Notes under the pieces: model-generated
The model's database searches: none
Told to the model about the DNA's origin: nothing
What the model saw: the letters and a program-made list of their open reading frames with translations, nothing else
DNA from: Diphasiastrum complanatum
Lineage: Eukaryota; Streptophyta; Lycopodiopsida; Lycopodiales; Lycopodiaceae
NCBI GenBank assembly: GCA_029204225.1
Contig: CM055106.1
Coordinates: forward strand, 41,558,368-41,622,367
Direction of reading: 5' to 3'
Length of the DNA: 64,000 nucleotides
Program-made: the position numbers and the translations under genes
Part shown: positions 49,001-62,500 of the stretch, one piece after another
Layout: every line of letters begins with the position of its first letter
Position numbering within the stretch: the first letter of the stretch is position 1

Positions 49001-51888
49001 ATGCCTATCTTTGCCTATACAGAGTGTACATTTTGCATTTTTTGCCACTGTTAATGCATGCCCCTCATGGTTCGTACAAGTCATAGCGGCTGATATTCTT
49101 GATCTGAGGATTACAAGATAGTGACTGATGTGTTTTGACATATTTACTACTGCTAGCATTTTCAGCACTTCTAGATGTGGTGCATGACAAGCGTTATCTG
49201 TCTATGTAAAACGTCATATGCCCTCAGCTTGTAGCTGTTGGGCTCTGCATAGTTTCTTCCATTCGCGATCCATTCAAAGAATTGCCATTTCGAAACGGTC
49301 TGATTCGAACAGACCGTCCAAATCAGATTTTTTTTCTTTGAATCGGAAAAAAATAATAATAATCATGATTGGAACCGTTTCAGAATGGAGCGGCTGTTTG
49401 CTTAATTGTAAGTGTACCACTCAAGCTTCATGAGCTTCAAAAAACCTAACAAAAAGCACAGAAACATACATTTTGAATTAGAATAAGACTTATGATGTTT
49501 TGTGAAGGGTCGGTCTAGAGAGAGAAAGAAAGAAAGCAAGATCTTTATTAATGTCCTTGAAATACCTTAAGGTACATAGGACTAATAAAAGGTACATGTC
49601 AAGTATGCACAATAGGAGCTTAAAAGCTCAAACATCTAAAGAAACAATAACTGCAAAAACAGAAACTGCATATAGTGATATGGCTAGCATAGTCACAATC
49701 CATCATCATGATAAAATGGATGTCCCTCCGTCGGAGGAAAAAATGGTCTATGGTATGCTCTAAAACGGGCTGTGGACCTCTGTCTCCGAGTGAATTGTCG
49801 GTGTCGTCTCTGCTGCCATGGAGCTGTGGGTTGTGGCCTATGGGCTGTCTGTCTCTCTGAGAGTCTACACTGCCCCTACCATCTATGTATGGAAGCATCT
49901 GGAATCTCAGCCTCTCCATCAGAATCAGTACTCTCCTGTCTTTGTCTCCGACGAGATAAGCACTCCTTGATGCTTAGTTGTATCAAGGGGGGGGTTCCAT
50001 GTCTAGTCTCACCATCCTCAAGTCTGACTCCCGAATCATCAGTGCAACACATCTGACTGGGTGATCGCAAAACAAGCAGTAATATCTCCCTCGAATCTCA
50101 TAGTAAGCAGGGCATCCGAAGAGAAAATGGAACTCATCCTCTACCTCGTGTGTATCACACATACCACAGATCCGAGCCTCTCGTGAGGTGCCACTATATC
50201 TGCCAGTCTCAATGGCTAGTTGGTGTGAGGAAACCCGAAATTGACCACTATCCTCAGTCTATGTGAGATGCTCTCCACCAGATACCTAGGTACCATAGGA
50301 CACCCAGCTGGATCCCGAGATACAAAATGTGCACGATAGAACTCAGTCTTTGCCCCCAGTGGACCCTGCCAAGTGCTCTGAAGATACGTCCTATACAAAT
50401 GGCCTTGAATATACTGATGAGTGCTAGCAGGTAGGTCGGTAATCTAGATACCCAATGTAGAGAGGAGACGGCGAGCCTGGGAATACCATGAGGAGTGTCC
50501 CTCAGAATGTAAGTGTCGAGATGATGACAAACCTGCTACAAATAGTGCTTGCCTCCACTCTGGAGATCCTCCAGTCGCTATATGAATACTATTGACATAT
50601 CTGCTTTAACCCTCAGTTTCCATCATTATTTTGCTACTTTTATGGATTCAAAGGTTACAACTACAAACCCTCATTCTGATAGTTTGCAAGGACTCAAAAT
50701 CTTCACAGTTACTGCTGGTTTTTTCTGTTTTCACCCTCAGATCACTTTCACCACTTTGCCAAGCAAGTGTAAATGTATATGATATTACTCTTTTCACAGT
50801 TTTACCATAGTAAAACCAGAATAGTGACACAAATGCCAGTTTCAGGATTAAACCAAAAGAAAGGTTTAAAGAAAGTGGAATAGCTTACTTAATTCAGAAG
50901 CTTGAAGTTGCCACACAGTAGTTTACTTCGCCTTGCTTCTGAATCCTTTTCCAGCTTTCCAAAAGAAAAGAGTTTTACAGCCACTCTTTTTCTAAAAATA
51001 TTCAGAACATATTATAGGACAAATCCCCTATCAAAAGCATTGCAAAATTGAAAATCCATGCACAAAAGCACAAGTATTTCATTCACTTGAAAATGCACAA
51101 CGGCAAATTGTCTTAAATTTAAGCGAAAAGTGCAAAAGCAATTTGACAAAATCTATGTCAAAAAAAACTTGCAAAAATCTTGGTTATAAAACGGATTCAA
51201 TTCAATTTATTTCACCATTCAAGAGCTTGATTTATAACGTAGATGATGACGTTGTCATGACCTTGCTTTCTTCTTTACCAAAGTCCTATGAGCACTTTGT
51301 CGTGATGATCTCCACTCAAGCTGACCTGACTCTTCAAAAGGTCATCGGTCATCTTCTTCAAGATCAGAGGGAGATACAATTGCCTCTTCCGAGATGCATA
51401 TGATGTCCACAATGCATTGCACTTATGATCAGAGAAATGTTTTTACTACGACAGGACCTATGCCAGCCACCTGCTCATCCTGATACACAGCTCCAGATCA
51501 CATCGTTTTTCTCTCGTAGGAGATCGCGGACGGACCTTGGATCGGATGACAGTGGTGACAACATTGACATTTACCGACATAGAGACCAGAGACGGCGTAC
51601 TAGACATACTCATATTGTCCCCAGCCACTACTCAGAAACGACCTCCTTGGCGACATCAGTAGCATTTATCGAGACTACCTCCAAGCGTTATCTCCATCAC
51701 ATCTTTCTTTGACAGCAACAATATTTGAGGACAGGACTCTCTTGCATTAGACGTACTCTATTCGGTAGTTGTAGTACACATGCTTTTCTTTTCTATTATG
51801 GAGACATTTCATACGCTCCCACTATACCACACACTTGACATGTACTTTTTCCGCCTTATATGCCTATTGGCATGGAAAAGACATTAAT

Positions 51889-51950
<62 letters not shown>

Positions 51951-52592
51951 AATAGTTCTACGTAAAAGAGGTTGCCTGAAAGGATCTACTATTTTTATGG
52001 ATGAAGACTTGACGCCCATTCAGTGGACTGAGAGAAAAGAAAATTATTGCAGATGCTAAGGCCAACGATTTTCAGGCTCTCTTTCGAGACAGACGTCCGG
52101 TCTTGGTTAAAATTGCAACACTTAAAATTTCATATTCTTAGTATGGTTCCTTTTGGTTTCAGTATGGTTCGTTGTGATTTAGTTTTCCATCATCAACTAC
52201 AACCTACTAAGTATGCTATTCATTTTCAAAAATCAGTGAATCAGCAATATAGCAAATAATATTTTGCCATCAAATTCCCCATAAAAAATGAAGATTCCTA
52301 TCCCTGTGCCACCGCGGAAAAAGCCCAGATGTAGTCGCCACTTGCCTCCATCAGGGCCCACCGTACACTCCACTCAGCGGACACTTCACACTTACTTTCG
52401 CTGATATGTACATTTTCTCCACCTGGCCCGGGTTGTGGGCTTATTTCACTTTTGCTTTGTTGTACTTTCATTCGTAGCTAGTTTATAGCATTTTACGGCC
52501 ATGTCCTCCTATGGATGATGCTCCCACTGTTGCTTGTACATATTTTCTTTTTGGTCTTATATGTACCCACGGGTGCCCAAAAGATGTTAATA

Positions 52593-52650
<58 letters not shown>

Positions 52651-55600
52651 AAAGGTTCTACGTAAAAGAGGTTGTCTGAAGGGATCTACTATTTTTATGG
52701 ATGAAGACTTGATGCCCATTCAATGGACTGAGAGAAAGAAAATTATCGCAGATGCTAAGGCCAATGGTTTCCGGGCTCTCTTTCGAGACGAACGTCCGGT
52801 CTTGGTTACAATTGTAGAACTTAACATTTCAGATTCTTAGTATGGTTCCTTCTGGTTTCAGTATGGTTCATTGTGATTTAGTTTTCCATCATCCTAAGTG
52901 AATCAGCAATATAGCAAATAATATTTGGCCATCAAATTCCTATCAAATTCCCCATAAAAAATGGAGAATTTGAAATCCCATATTGCAAAAAGGAACAAAA
53001 GGCGTTCCCAGTCAAAATCTGGTGAACTAGTGAATCGGTGCATCGGGAATTAGCCAATCAGCAACACATTACATAGTATCTGGGAAAAGTAGGCTCCTAC
53101 AATGTATAATAAAGTTGGAGACATTACCATCAAATTCCCCATGAAAAATGCTGTTTTTTGAGTCCCATATTGCAAAAAGGAAAAAAAAAAGTGTTATGGG
53201 GCAGCGTTTCGGGCCAAATTCCCGAAATGTGTTATGGGACGCATTTCGGAACGCCCATGCATCTTTGATACATACATATTGAGAAAGCACGATATACATG
53301 CAATATGGTATTAGTAGGAAGAGCAAAAATAGAGGATTAAGACTAAATGGATTTCAAGTAGTTTCAGTTCCAATTCCTGGCAATTAGGTGAGATCTCGTT
53401 TATATAAAATGAACTACATATGCCATAAACTTGACCCAACTGGCATCAACTTGCATACACCTAAATGCAAAAGTAATGACCCAACTGACATCACAACCTA
53501 ATGTGTATCAAACCATACCCACTAAACCTTAGTGACCCACAATGAACCTTATTAAATCATATCAAACCTTATTGAACCGTAGCAAACCCTAATGAACCAC
53601 AACAAACCGGACTGAACTTCCAACCCTACTAAACCATAGCAAATGCTTTTTTTGGAGTGAAAAAAATGGCTGAATAACTTCAAATTATTTTGTACAAAAA
53701 CAAAAACAAAAATAATTTAAAAAAAAAAGCAATTTGCTGCAACTATGATATCATCATAGAATTAATGAACCGTGGGCAGTTCACCACGGTTTTGAGAACC
53801 GTACGGTTCTCAAATTTTTTTGGCCAAAACCGTGTAGTTATTAATTAATTAGTTAATTTTTATTTTTTTTAGTTCATTTTTTATCAAACATTAAATAATT
53901 GATTATTTATTTATTTATGATGAACCGTACCATGGTTCATGAACCGTGGTACGGTTCACCCCACGGTTCTGAGAACCGTGGGTACTATGGATATAATATA
54001 TTATATATGTACATGCATATTGGAGAAATTAATGGCAATGCACAACTCATAGTTACGTGAAATTCTTGAAGTATCACTTATCACTACGATACATCAATTT
54101 TGATATTGAAGCTGATAAGTACAAACACTCAACAGCCGATTAGATCAAATCCTCAATCTTGCATTGCACTATTCACTACATCAAATCTATCAACAGCTGA
54201 GACAATTACATTGACTATCAAGTCATGTTGCAATCAATTAGATCTCTACAGAAAACATCACAAATTAGCTATATGGAGCTCCAGATTGCCAATGAATTTA
54301 GCCAAAATGGCTTGAATAGCATCATCAGCAGGTGATCCAGAAGGGTCAAACACATCAAAGCAGATCCAACCATTCCATTAAGAGATCTTATGAGAAATGC
54401 CACATCCCAAGCAAGTCAAAGCAGCCAAGCATGCCAAATAGTTTTAGGTAGCATTGGAAGTAAAGAGCTTACAATGTCCCAAGCTATTCTATAGATACCA
54501 AGTGTCTCTACCACTAGCAAAAAGAACATGAACAAATACATCCTAGGCTGAATGCCATAAACCAACAGTGAGGAACTCGGAAAAGCAAAACCATCATTCC
54601 CCACCAAGCATGTCGACCGTGTACCAGTTACATGCAAACGAATCCACCATGTTGTACCATCATAGAAGTAGACTGACGGATGCATAAGGAGCCATAGTAC
54701 CCTAGCTGAAATACGAGCATGGAATGTAACCCTAGAAATAATGCAAATCTCTACCTATGTGATATAAGAAACTAGTGGCCATACCGAAACTACGCATACA
54801 TGTGGAGTATGAAATGGAGTGGCAGCAAATGCATCACTAATAGTAGGAACAGAATGTACCTCAGCAAAATCTGAACATGTATACGAGTCTCTCATGTATG
54901 CAAGATCTAGTGGTGCCGAAAAGGAAAGTAAATGCACCTGATTTTCACACGAAAGAATGCGATCCCTCAAAACATACTGAAGGCAAAAACTATGAATATC
55001 CCATTGTCTAATCGGTATAGGTCAGGTTGTCCTTGACCTCAAATAGAAACATACTCAGACAATGGGACAACCCAACTGCCACATGAAAGGGTGAACGTCA
55101 GAGCATGAATGCTTTAACAAAAATGATGAACCAACATGAAGATGGCAGTTGCTAGTAAACAATAGATGGCAGCTGCTACTAAACAGACATGAATATAAAA
55201 GAAATAGCAATACCAAGCCAGCCTGAAAGACAACGCCTGCCATTTGGAGAGTATGCTAGTATAAAAGGAACCAGCACCACATCCTGCTGTAAGAACAAGA
55301 GTGCCAACGCAAAATGTTGATACCATAATAAACATGCCAAGCTGTCTGATAAGACCATGAATGTATTAACATAACTTCTACAAAGGACTCACAAGAGATG
55401 GCCAAAGGAAACTGGAACCCTATCGTATACTCTGATTGCTATAGCTAAAGCATCCGATCCACCTCGGACCATAGAACCATCACAAACGAAAACCCATCAG
55501 TGTGAACAATCCACAGGAGCTAAAAGAATCTGTCAAAATATAGGCAGCATCATGCCTCCACTGCGACACATATACGTAACAACGTAGGCTACGTAAGTGG

Positions 55601-58600
55601 CCATGAACTTGTAGCAACCAAGCATGTTGCGCACCAGTAGGTAATAGTGGGGCCAAAAATGTACACGTGCCCCAAGCAATCTGCAAGGACCAAGAATATC
55701 TAGAATCATGAACTAATGCATCCTAAGTGAGTCGGATAGACCAAGAGTGCCAGATAGTAGTAACATGAACATGTGGATGTATAAACATCCCAAGAAAATG
55801 GAAAGGCTAGATTGGAAGCAATCGTATGATGCTAAATTAGAATATGTAGAAGTCAATCATGCATGGGAGTTAGCAAATGTACCAGCTGGGAGAAAAGCGA
55901 TTGGCAATAAGTGAATGTTCAAAATAAAGTATGTCCCAAATGGAGAGCTTGAACATTTTAATGCAAGAATTGTAGCAAAAGGGTATGCACAAATTGAAGG
56001 ACTTGACTACGACAGCGTTGCCCCAGTGGCAAAATTTGGCTCAATTATGGTTTCAGAAGATGTTATTTTGATGGAAGTGTACGCGTTAAGACAAACAACA
56101 CTTTAATCACATTAGTAGCCATCTATGTAGATGATATCATTCTAACAGCAAATGATGACATTACATTGGAAGAATGTAGAAATAGCCTGAAATCCAGATT
56201 TGAAATGAAAGACTTCAGTGATTTGCATTATTGTACTGGCATACAAGTTTTTAGGAATAAGGAGAAGCAAGTCACTCAGCTAAATCAAGAAAAATACATG
56301 GACGAGCTACTAAAACGTTTTGCAATGACATGCTATCTAGTATGCACCCCTTTAGACGTGGGAATAACAGCTACCAAAGAGATGTGCCCCTCAAATGATG
56401 AGGAATGAGAATTGATGAGCAAATGCCCCTTTTGTACTCTCATAGGATCCTTAATGTATGGAATGATTTGTACACACCATCACATGTCAACTACAATCAG
56501 AAAGCTAAGTCAATTTCTTAAAAATCCAGGCCTTGAACATTGGCAAGCAACCAAAGGTTCTTCGCTACCTAAAAGGCACAAAGGACAAGGAAATTATGTT
56601 TAAGGTAGATGATTTCACACTTTCAAGATTTGTTGACTTAGATTGGGGGAGAAATGGGGATGATACATCTACATGGCAGGTGGAGGAGGAATCACTTGGT
56701 GCACTAATAAAGAAACCTTGGGGGCGCTACTAGATCAAAGTACACAATTGTGTGCCTAGCATCAAATGCGAATATTTGGTTGTCCAAACTGGAGATGATA
56801 ATTAACACAGAAGATTTTGTGTTGTACAATGATAATCAAGGTTGTGTGTTCCTCACAAAGAATGCTGGTTTTCACAAAATCATTGAGCTATAGTATCATT
56901 ACATAGAAGATTTGGTGCAAGATGGGAAATTAAAGTTGCATTTTGGTCCTTCAAAAGAAACGGTAACTGACATCCTAACTAAAACATTAGCTAGAGATAG
57001 TTTTGAATATCTAAGAGAATGCTTAGATGTGGTTGGACGTAAAACTACACATGCTCTAATTGAGAAAAGATTTGTTGGTTATCCAATTAGATGCATGAGT
57101 GTTTGCTAGTTAAGATCCATATCACATGAAGGTTAGTTAGTTAACGGTCACTTGAGACTAGTTGGGAAATTTTTTTGGTGTGAACAAAGCGATGTGACCC
57201 TACACTTAATCGTGGCCTTGGAATCACACTGTGTACTGGGAATATATAGATCATAGATGCACAGAAACGCATTTCCGAAACCGCGTTTCTCAGACCAAAA
57301 TCGCACTAAATTTTTTTTTTGGAAAAATAGCTTATGGCTGAAATTTTTTCAGGGGATCAATGGTCAAACCAGCGTTTTGCCTCTCATAAGTGCAATAGAT
57401 GGGACAATACAAATCTTATTTTCAATAGCTATTTGGTTGTTATTTGCTCTGGTTTTCAATAAATGCTCAGGGGGTCCGGGGGGTGGTAGCCCCCCGTTGG
57501 GGGGTTTGGTGGGCAACACCCCCCAACGGTAGGGTCCCAGCCCCGACGGTAAGGCCTCTTCATGATTTGGCCTTCCAACTCCCTGAGCGAAAACACACTT
57601 ACGGGGGCCATCTGTGATCGTAACGAACAAGCTAGAGGTTAGTTTTGAATTTTTATCCTTGACAGAACCCAACATGGATTAATGCAGCTGAACTGGACCA
57701 TCCTGCACCCGAAACAGTTGGCAAACTACACAGGTAATAATGCTCTTAATTAGAACTTTCATCTTATACCCATATTGCCCAAAAAAAAACCAAAAAATAA
57801 AAACTTAAAAAAAAAAAATTAAAAAAACGTTTCTGGAATTTTTTGAAATTTTCAAAAACGCGTCTCTGAACCGCGTTTCTGACCGCGATTCTGAAACGCG
57901 TTTCAGAAACGCAGTGCATCTATGATATAGATGTACTAACTAATGTAAAGAGTTGAACAGTTGATCATTTTGGAGTGACATAAGTCTTGAATCGATTCTT
58001 GTTTCTTGTAGGAATGCTTAATTGTGTCATTAAAGTAAGTGTAAACAGTCCTTTGATGAAATGCAACACAATGCCTTCTGCATACCTGGATTCTCTAATT
58101 TATGTTGATGCATTTACATGGTATTCATGTGACATGTCCATCCATAGAGAACGTTGCTTCACAAACCATTGGTATTTCTCCATAGTTATCGTTTTCGCAC
58201 CAACTATTTCAGCATATGTGTTGCCTCCTCGTTAGCTACATGGATGATTGAGAATGTCAAAATAATGATTATTTTGTAACTTGTTACTATCCAAGTCCAT
58301 CAGACATCCCATATACGTTTGACTAGATTGAGTTGCATATTAACCACCATGCCAAAGCCCCATGCCATTTATTAAGGTCATTCAATTATTACGCATTAAA
58401 GTACATTAATGTGTACTAAATAAAACAACAAGTCCAAGGTGTTAGAGAACACTAAAAAGCTCAAGGCACTCTTACTATTGTAGTAGGTTGTCATGGTAGA
58501 TAGGGGTTTAATTTGAAGCACTTGCTTAATATGGCACATGGCATATGGGGGAAACAAATCCCATAATCATTGTTTGTACTTGTGAGTCCTGGGTGGTAGA

Positions 58601-59450
58601 CTATAAATAAGCATCAATTTTGAGGTACTATAGGTGTGTGTTGGTGACTTAATGATGTTGGCTTCCGTCATGATATGTATAAAGTCCTTCACCAAGGAAC
58701 TATAGTCAAGCAAGCCACAACAAAGCAACACAAGGGAATCGGATGGTGGACACACCAACCCAACCAAACCTAGATCAAACGAATCTAGCCCGCAAGCTAT
58801 GGATCAATCAATCACAAGGGAACGAGGACTCACTCTAGCAACATGTAGCTACCAATCACACAATCAAGCATACACTAGTGAGAGCCCAATGGGTTTACTT
58901 ATACCCTCCAAAGCCCATGCACCACTAGTAGTGCAATGTGACACCTCACGGGACACCTCTGCAGCCTAACTGGGCCATGCCATTTAGTTCCCCTATGACT
59001 ACTGATAGACCCATAAAAATCCACCATCATGAGATTAGACCTCCAACCATTAATTATGACCATATATACTTGAGGGCCCCAAACCCCTCATAATCATAAT
59101 AGACTTTCGAGTCGAGGTAGGCCTACTGAATAACGGGATAATCAATCCGAGATTAGTCGTGGAGTGTGCATGCGGCGTGCCTATCAACGTTTTCTAATGT
59201 GCTCTTTTCGATTACGAAGTGTGATTGACCCAACTCCATGTACAAGGATGTTATTGTGTGAGCAATTGGGAAAGCATCAAAAGCATGTCAATTCCTTACA
59301 CATAGTATGAGAGCTAGTTCTTTGCACAAGTTACTCCACCTCTTTTGACAAACTTGCAAAGTTTCCAAGTTGCTTATGATGTATGATGACAATTTGTGTT
59401 TTGTACATGGAAACTCATTTTGTGTCTGTGCATGTTTGTTGTGCACGCGC

Positions 59451-59534
<84 letters not shown>

Positions 59535-62500
59535 GATTATAGTGGCACATACAAAAAGTGCAGCACATACGTTGTACTGTCATAAAAGCCTAAGATGGTG
59601 CACAGAAGTGTGTACAACTGCTTTATGTTAGCCTTCGATTAACCCGGAAAAGTGGCTCAAGATTCCTAGTGTGTGTGAGAATGTTTCTTAGGTCAACGGG
59701 AACAACAAACAAGTGGTTACACTAGAATTCTTCACGCATGTGAAGATACACGTTAGAACAAACCTAACCAGGCTAAAGAAGAGGCACGTTCAAAATAATA
59801 GAGAAAGTCCTGTCTTCAGCTCACACATCTCAGCAAAAGAGGGTCGTTCTTCATAAAATAAGGTCCTTTTTTCAAAAACGTGATTGCTTTTCCGAATTTA
59901 AGGGTCTTCTTGTACATTTTTTCAAGGAAAATGCAGTAAAGACGGCTGAAAACAGCCCATAAAAACTTGTGGCCCTGCCTCCAGTGATTTCGTGTGAGAA
60001 AAACCCATGCAGCGTAGATTTTTGTTTAAAAAAATGAGCTGAAACCTGAAAAATGGGTGGTGAAAAATCTTGACCGGTCTGTGACTTGGCGTAGATGTGC
60101 TCTCCAATGCCGTCGTTCACCTTATGCTGAAATCTGCATGAAAGGGATAAAAAAAAATAGTGATGGAATTTTTGGTTTGGCTTAATGTGTGGGAAGGTGA
60201 CAGCCTGCCCTTTAGTTTTCCTCATGCGAAAATTTGTGGATCTCTCTTGCCCACAAACCTGCATGAAATCAGACCGAAGGTGGTGAACTTTGAAGGCTGC
60301 CCCATCCCACATGTAAGTAACTTTGTTGTAGAAGCAAAAATTGATGAAGCTCTCAATGCCCAATTGTTATTTATACATGATATATGCTCCTACAAACTCT
60401 TCTAGATAGCTTTTCTTTGTAGGAGATTAACTATTAACAATTCTTAATGTAAATATAATTTTTTCATATGAGATGCTATATGATTCATCATGTTGTCTGT
60501 TTTGTACTTCATGTGATGCCAAACCTATGATTGACTTCATAACATGGTACCAGTATAAATCGAAGGTACATGACATAGACACTTGAGTAGATACAAGGAC
60601 CAAGACTAACAACACACAGGAAGCAATAGGAACCAATAAGAATGCTCAAAATACCAATCCAGCCATAGAGTGAAGAAATGCTAAGAATGTTCAAAAATAC
60701 CAATCCAGCCGTAAAGTGAAGAAATGCCATGTGAATGCAAGAGCACTTGGTATAAAACATGCAAAGGAGATCCAAGTGGAAGGATTGTGCAAAACCTAAA
60801 ATAACTAGAATTGCCAACTAAAAGAATCAATATGAATGTCATCGCCACTGAACATCAGAACAATGTTGATGCACACCAATAAAAACCATGCCAAAGGAAT
60901 GGAAGAGAACCACCCACAAACCAACATATGGAAGTGCATCCCAAGCTACTGTTAGACCAAGAATGCCATGCAAGAGCAGCAAAAAGAGATTGAAAACATG
61001 TAAATCCCAGGGTATCTTATGGACCATGAATGCCAACAATAATATCAACAAAGGCTCCCAAGGATACATAGAGAACCCATGCCAACTGTAACGGAGAAAC
61101 ACCAAATCGTCTAAACGGTTCCACATGGAGGAAAAGAGCCCATTATAGCAGGACGTATGCATGTTAATGTTATTTTCTGCATGAGCCCTATTTCTTTTTC
61201 CCATGCTTTTTCACGGTTTTATTGAGCTCCATAAAGTTTTTCACATCCATTAGTATCAATTCTTCTTCACAGTAGACTTTTCTTGATCTTTCTTTATCTT
61301 ATTTTGTCATTCACAGCCGGTTATTGAACCTCATGATATTGTTAAAAAGTCCTCGTTCATTTCCCTTAGCAAGAAAAGACTACGAGCGGGTGTGGCGTAA
61401 GTCCTGATCACGTTCAGATTCATTACTAAGCTGGAAAAGGCCCTCCTGAAAAGAGAACCAAGAGAAAAAACTTATATCTATCTTAATTTTATATTCTTGA
61501 GGAGAATACAGCTCTGCATTTGTTTCCAACTTCTAACCTACCAGGGATCTTAAGGGTTCTTTCTCACATGGATGTTGACGTCAATTTTCTCCTCAAACTC
61601 ACATCTCCAAAACCTTCTTGAGACATCAAAAACAGTAGACGAAAGAATCTAGTGGACGGTGCATGATCATAATACATATCAATGTAATAAAGCCCTTCAC
61701 AAACTGGATAAAGATGATGTGCAAGACATCTAAGATACGTGTCATAGAGTGCTTCAAGTGACAAACGAATCCTAACACTTCCAAATTCAGCTTGCCTATC
61801 AGAAACTTGTGCTAAAAGAGTCTTCTGCAATGACCATCAAACTTAGCAATGTCATAAATTCCCTAATAATAGCTGCACGTCATATGCATAGATTCTTTAC
61901 GTTTCCATAATATGTTGTATTCCAGATTTCCCTCGATAGTACCTAGGTCCTGAACATAAAAGATGTGATACCTTTAACTTTAAAGAGTAAACCACAAAGC
62001 TGCTGAACATGAACTCAATCATGCAATACATGGATTATAGATTCGCCAATCCTAGCCATGTCACCAGTGCCTAAGAGGAGATGCAGGTCACGTGCATGAA
62101 GAACATTCACATTCACACAGTTATGCATAGACCAACATGCTAGTCCCATCGCTTCCAGTACAATTCAGGTACAGTACTAACTGGGTCCAACTTTATATGA
62201 CTACTCAAACAAGCCCATTAATTTAGAATAATATTTGTAGAATCATTTTCTCTAAAATGGCATTCAGGATAACATAAATGAAGTAGTTAATAAGTGGAGA
62301 AAGACAAAGATGCCTAGGAAAACCAGAGCCATTCAGTTAATTGAAGCCTGAAGCATCTTCAAAACCAAACGTATTTCACACTCACACATCTTCAACTCAT
62401 TAAGAAACAAACGTTTGTTAAATGGAAATAAAAAAGAGTTGGTCAATCAAACAAGGCAATCTAAAGCACTGAATAACTGGTTACCTGTAGGTGACTCTTG

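Larger units (their letters stand above)
47890..62484 (-). other. 14.6 kb intron of the MYB-CC gene
   Basis: The donor is CAG|GTAACC at 62485/62484 and the acceptor TTTGCAG|AAG at 47890/47889. It interrupts the MYB domain between SHLQ and KYR. It contains a minus-strand LINE 3' end, two plus-strand LINE 3' ends, a copia gag scrap, a copia RT/RNase H, two hAT-like elements, a solo LTR, microsatellites and degenerate satellites, listed separately. About half is sequence that I cannot assign. Confidence 0.85.

Noticed and set aside
59370-59631. Frames with Cys-Val and His-Thr repeats
   Set aside because: Translations of the compound (GT)n(GA)n microsatellite.
59872-60363. 163-codon minus-strand open frame in the MYB-CC intron
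   Set aside because: No domain, no homologous copy in the window, and the sequence does not look coding.
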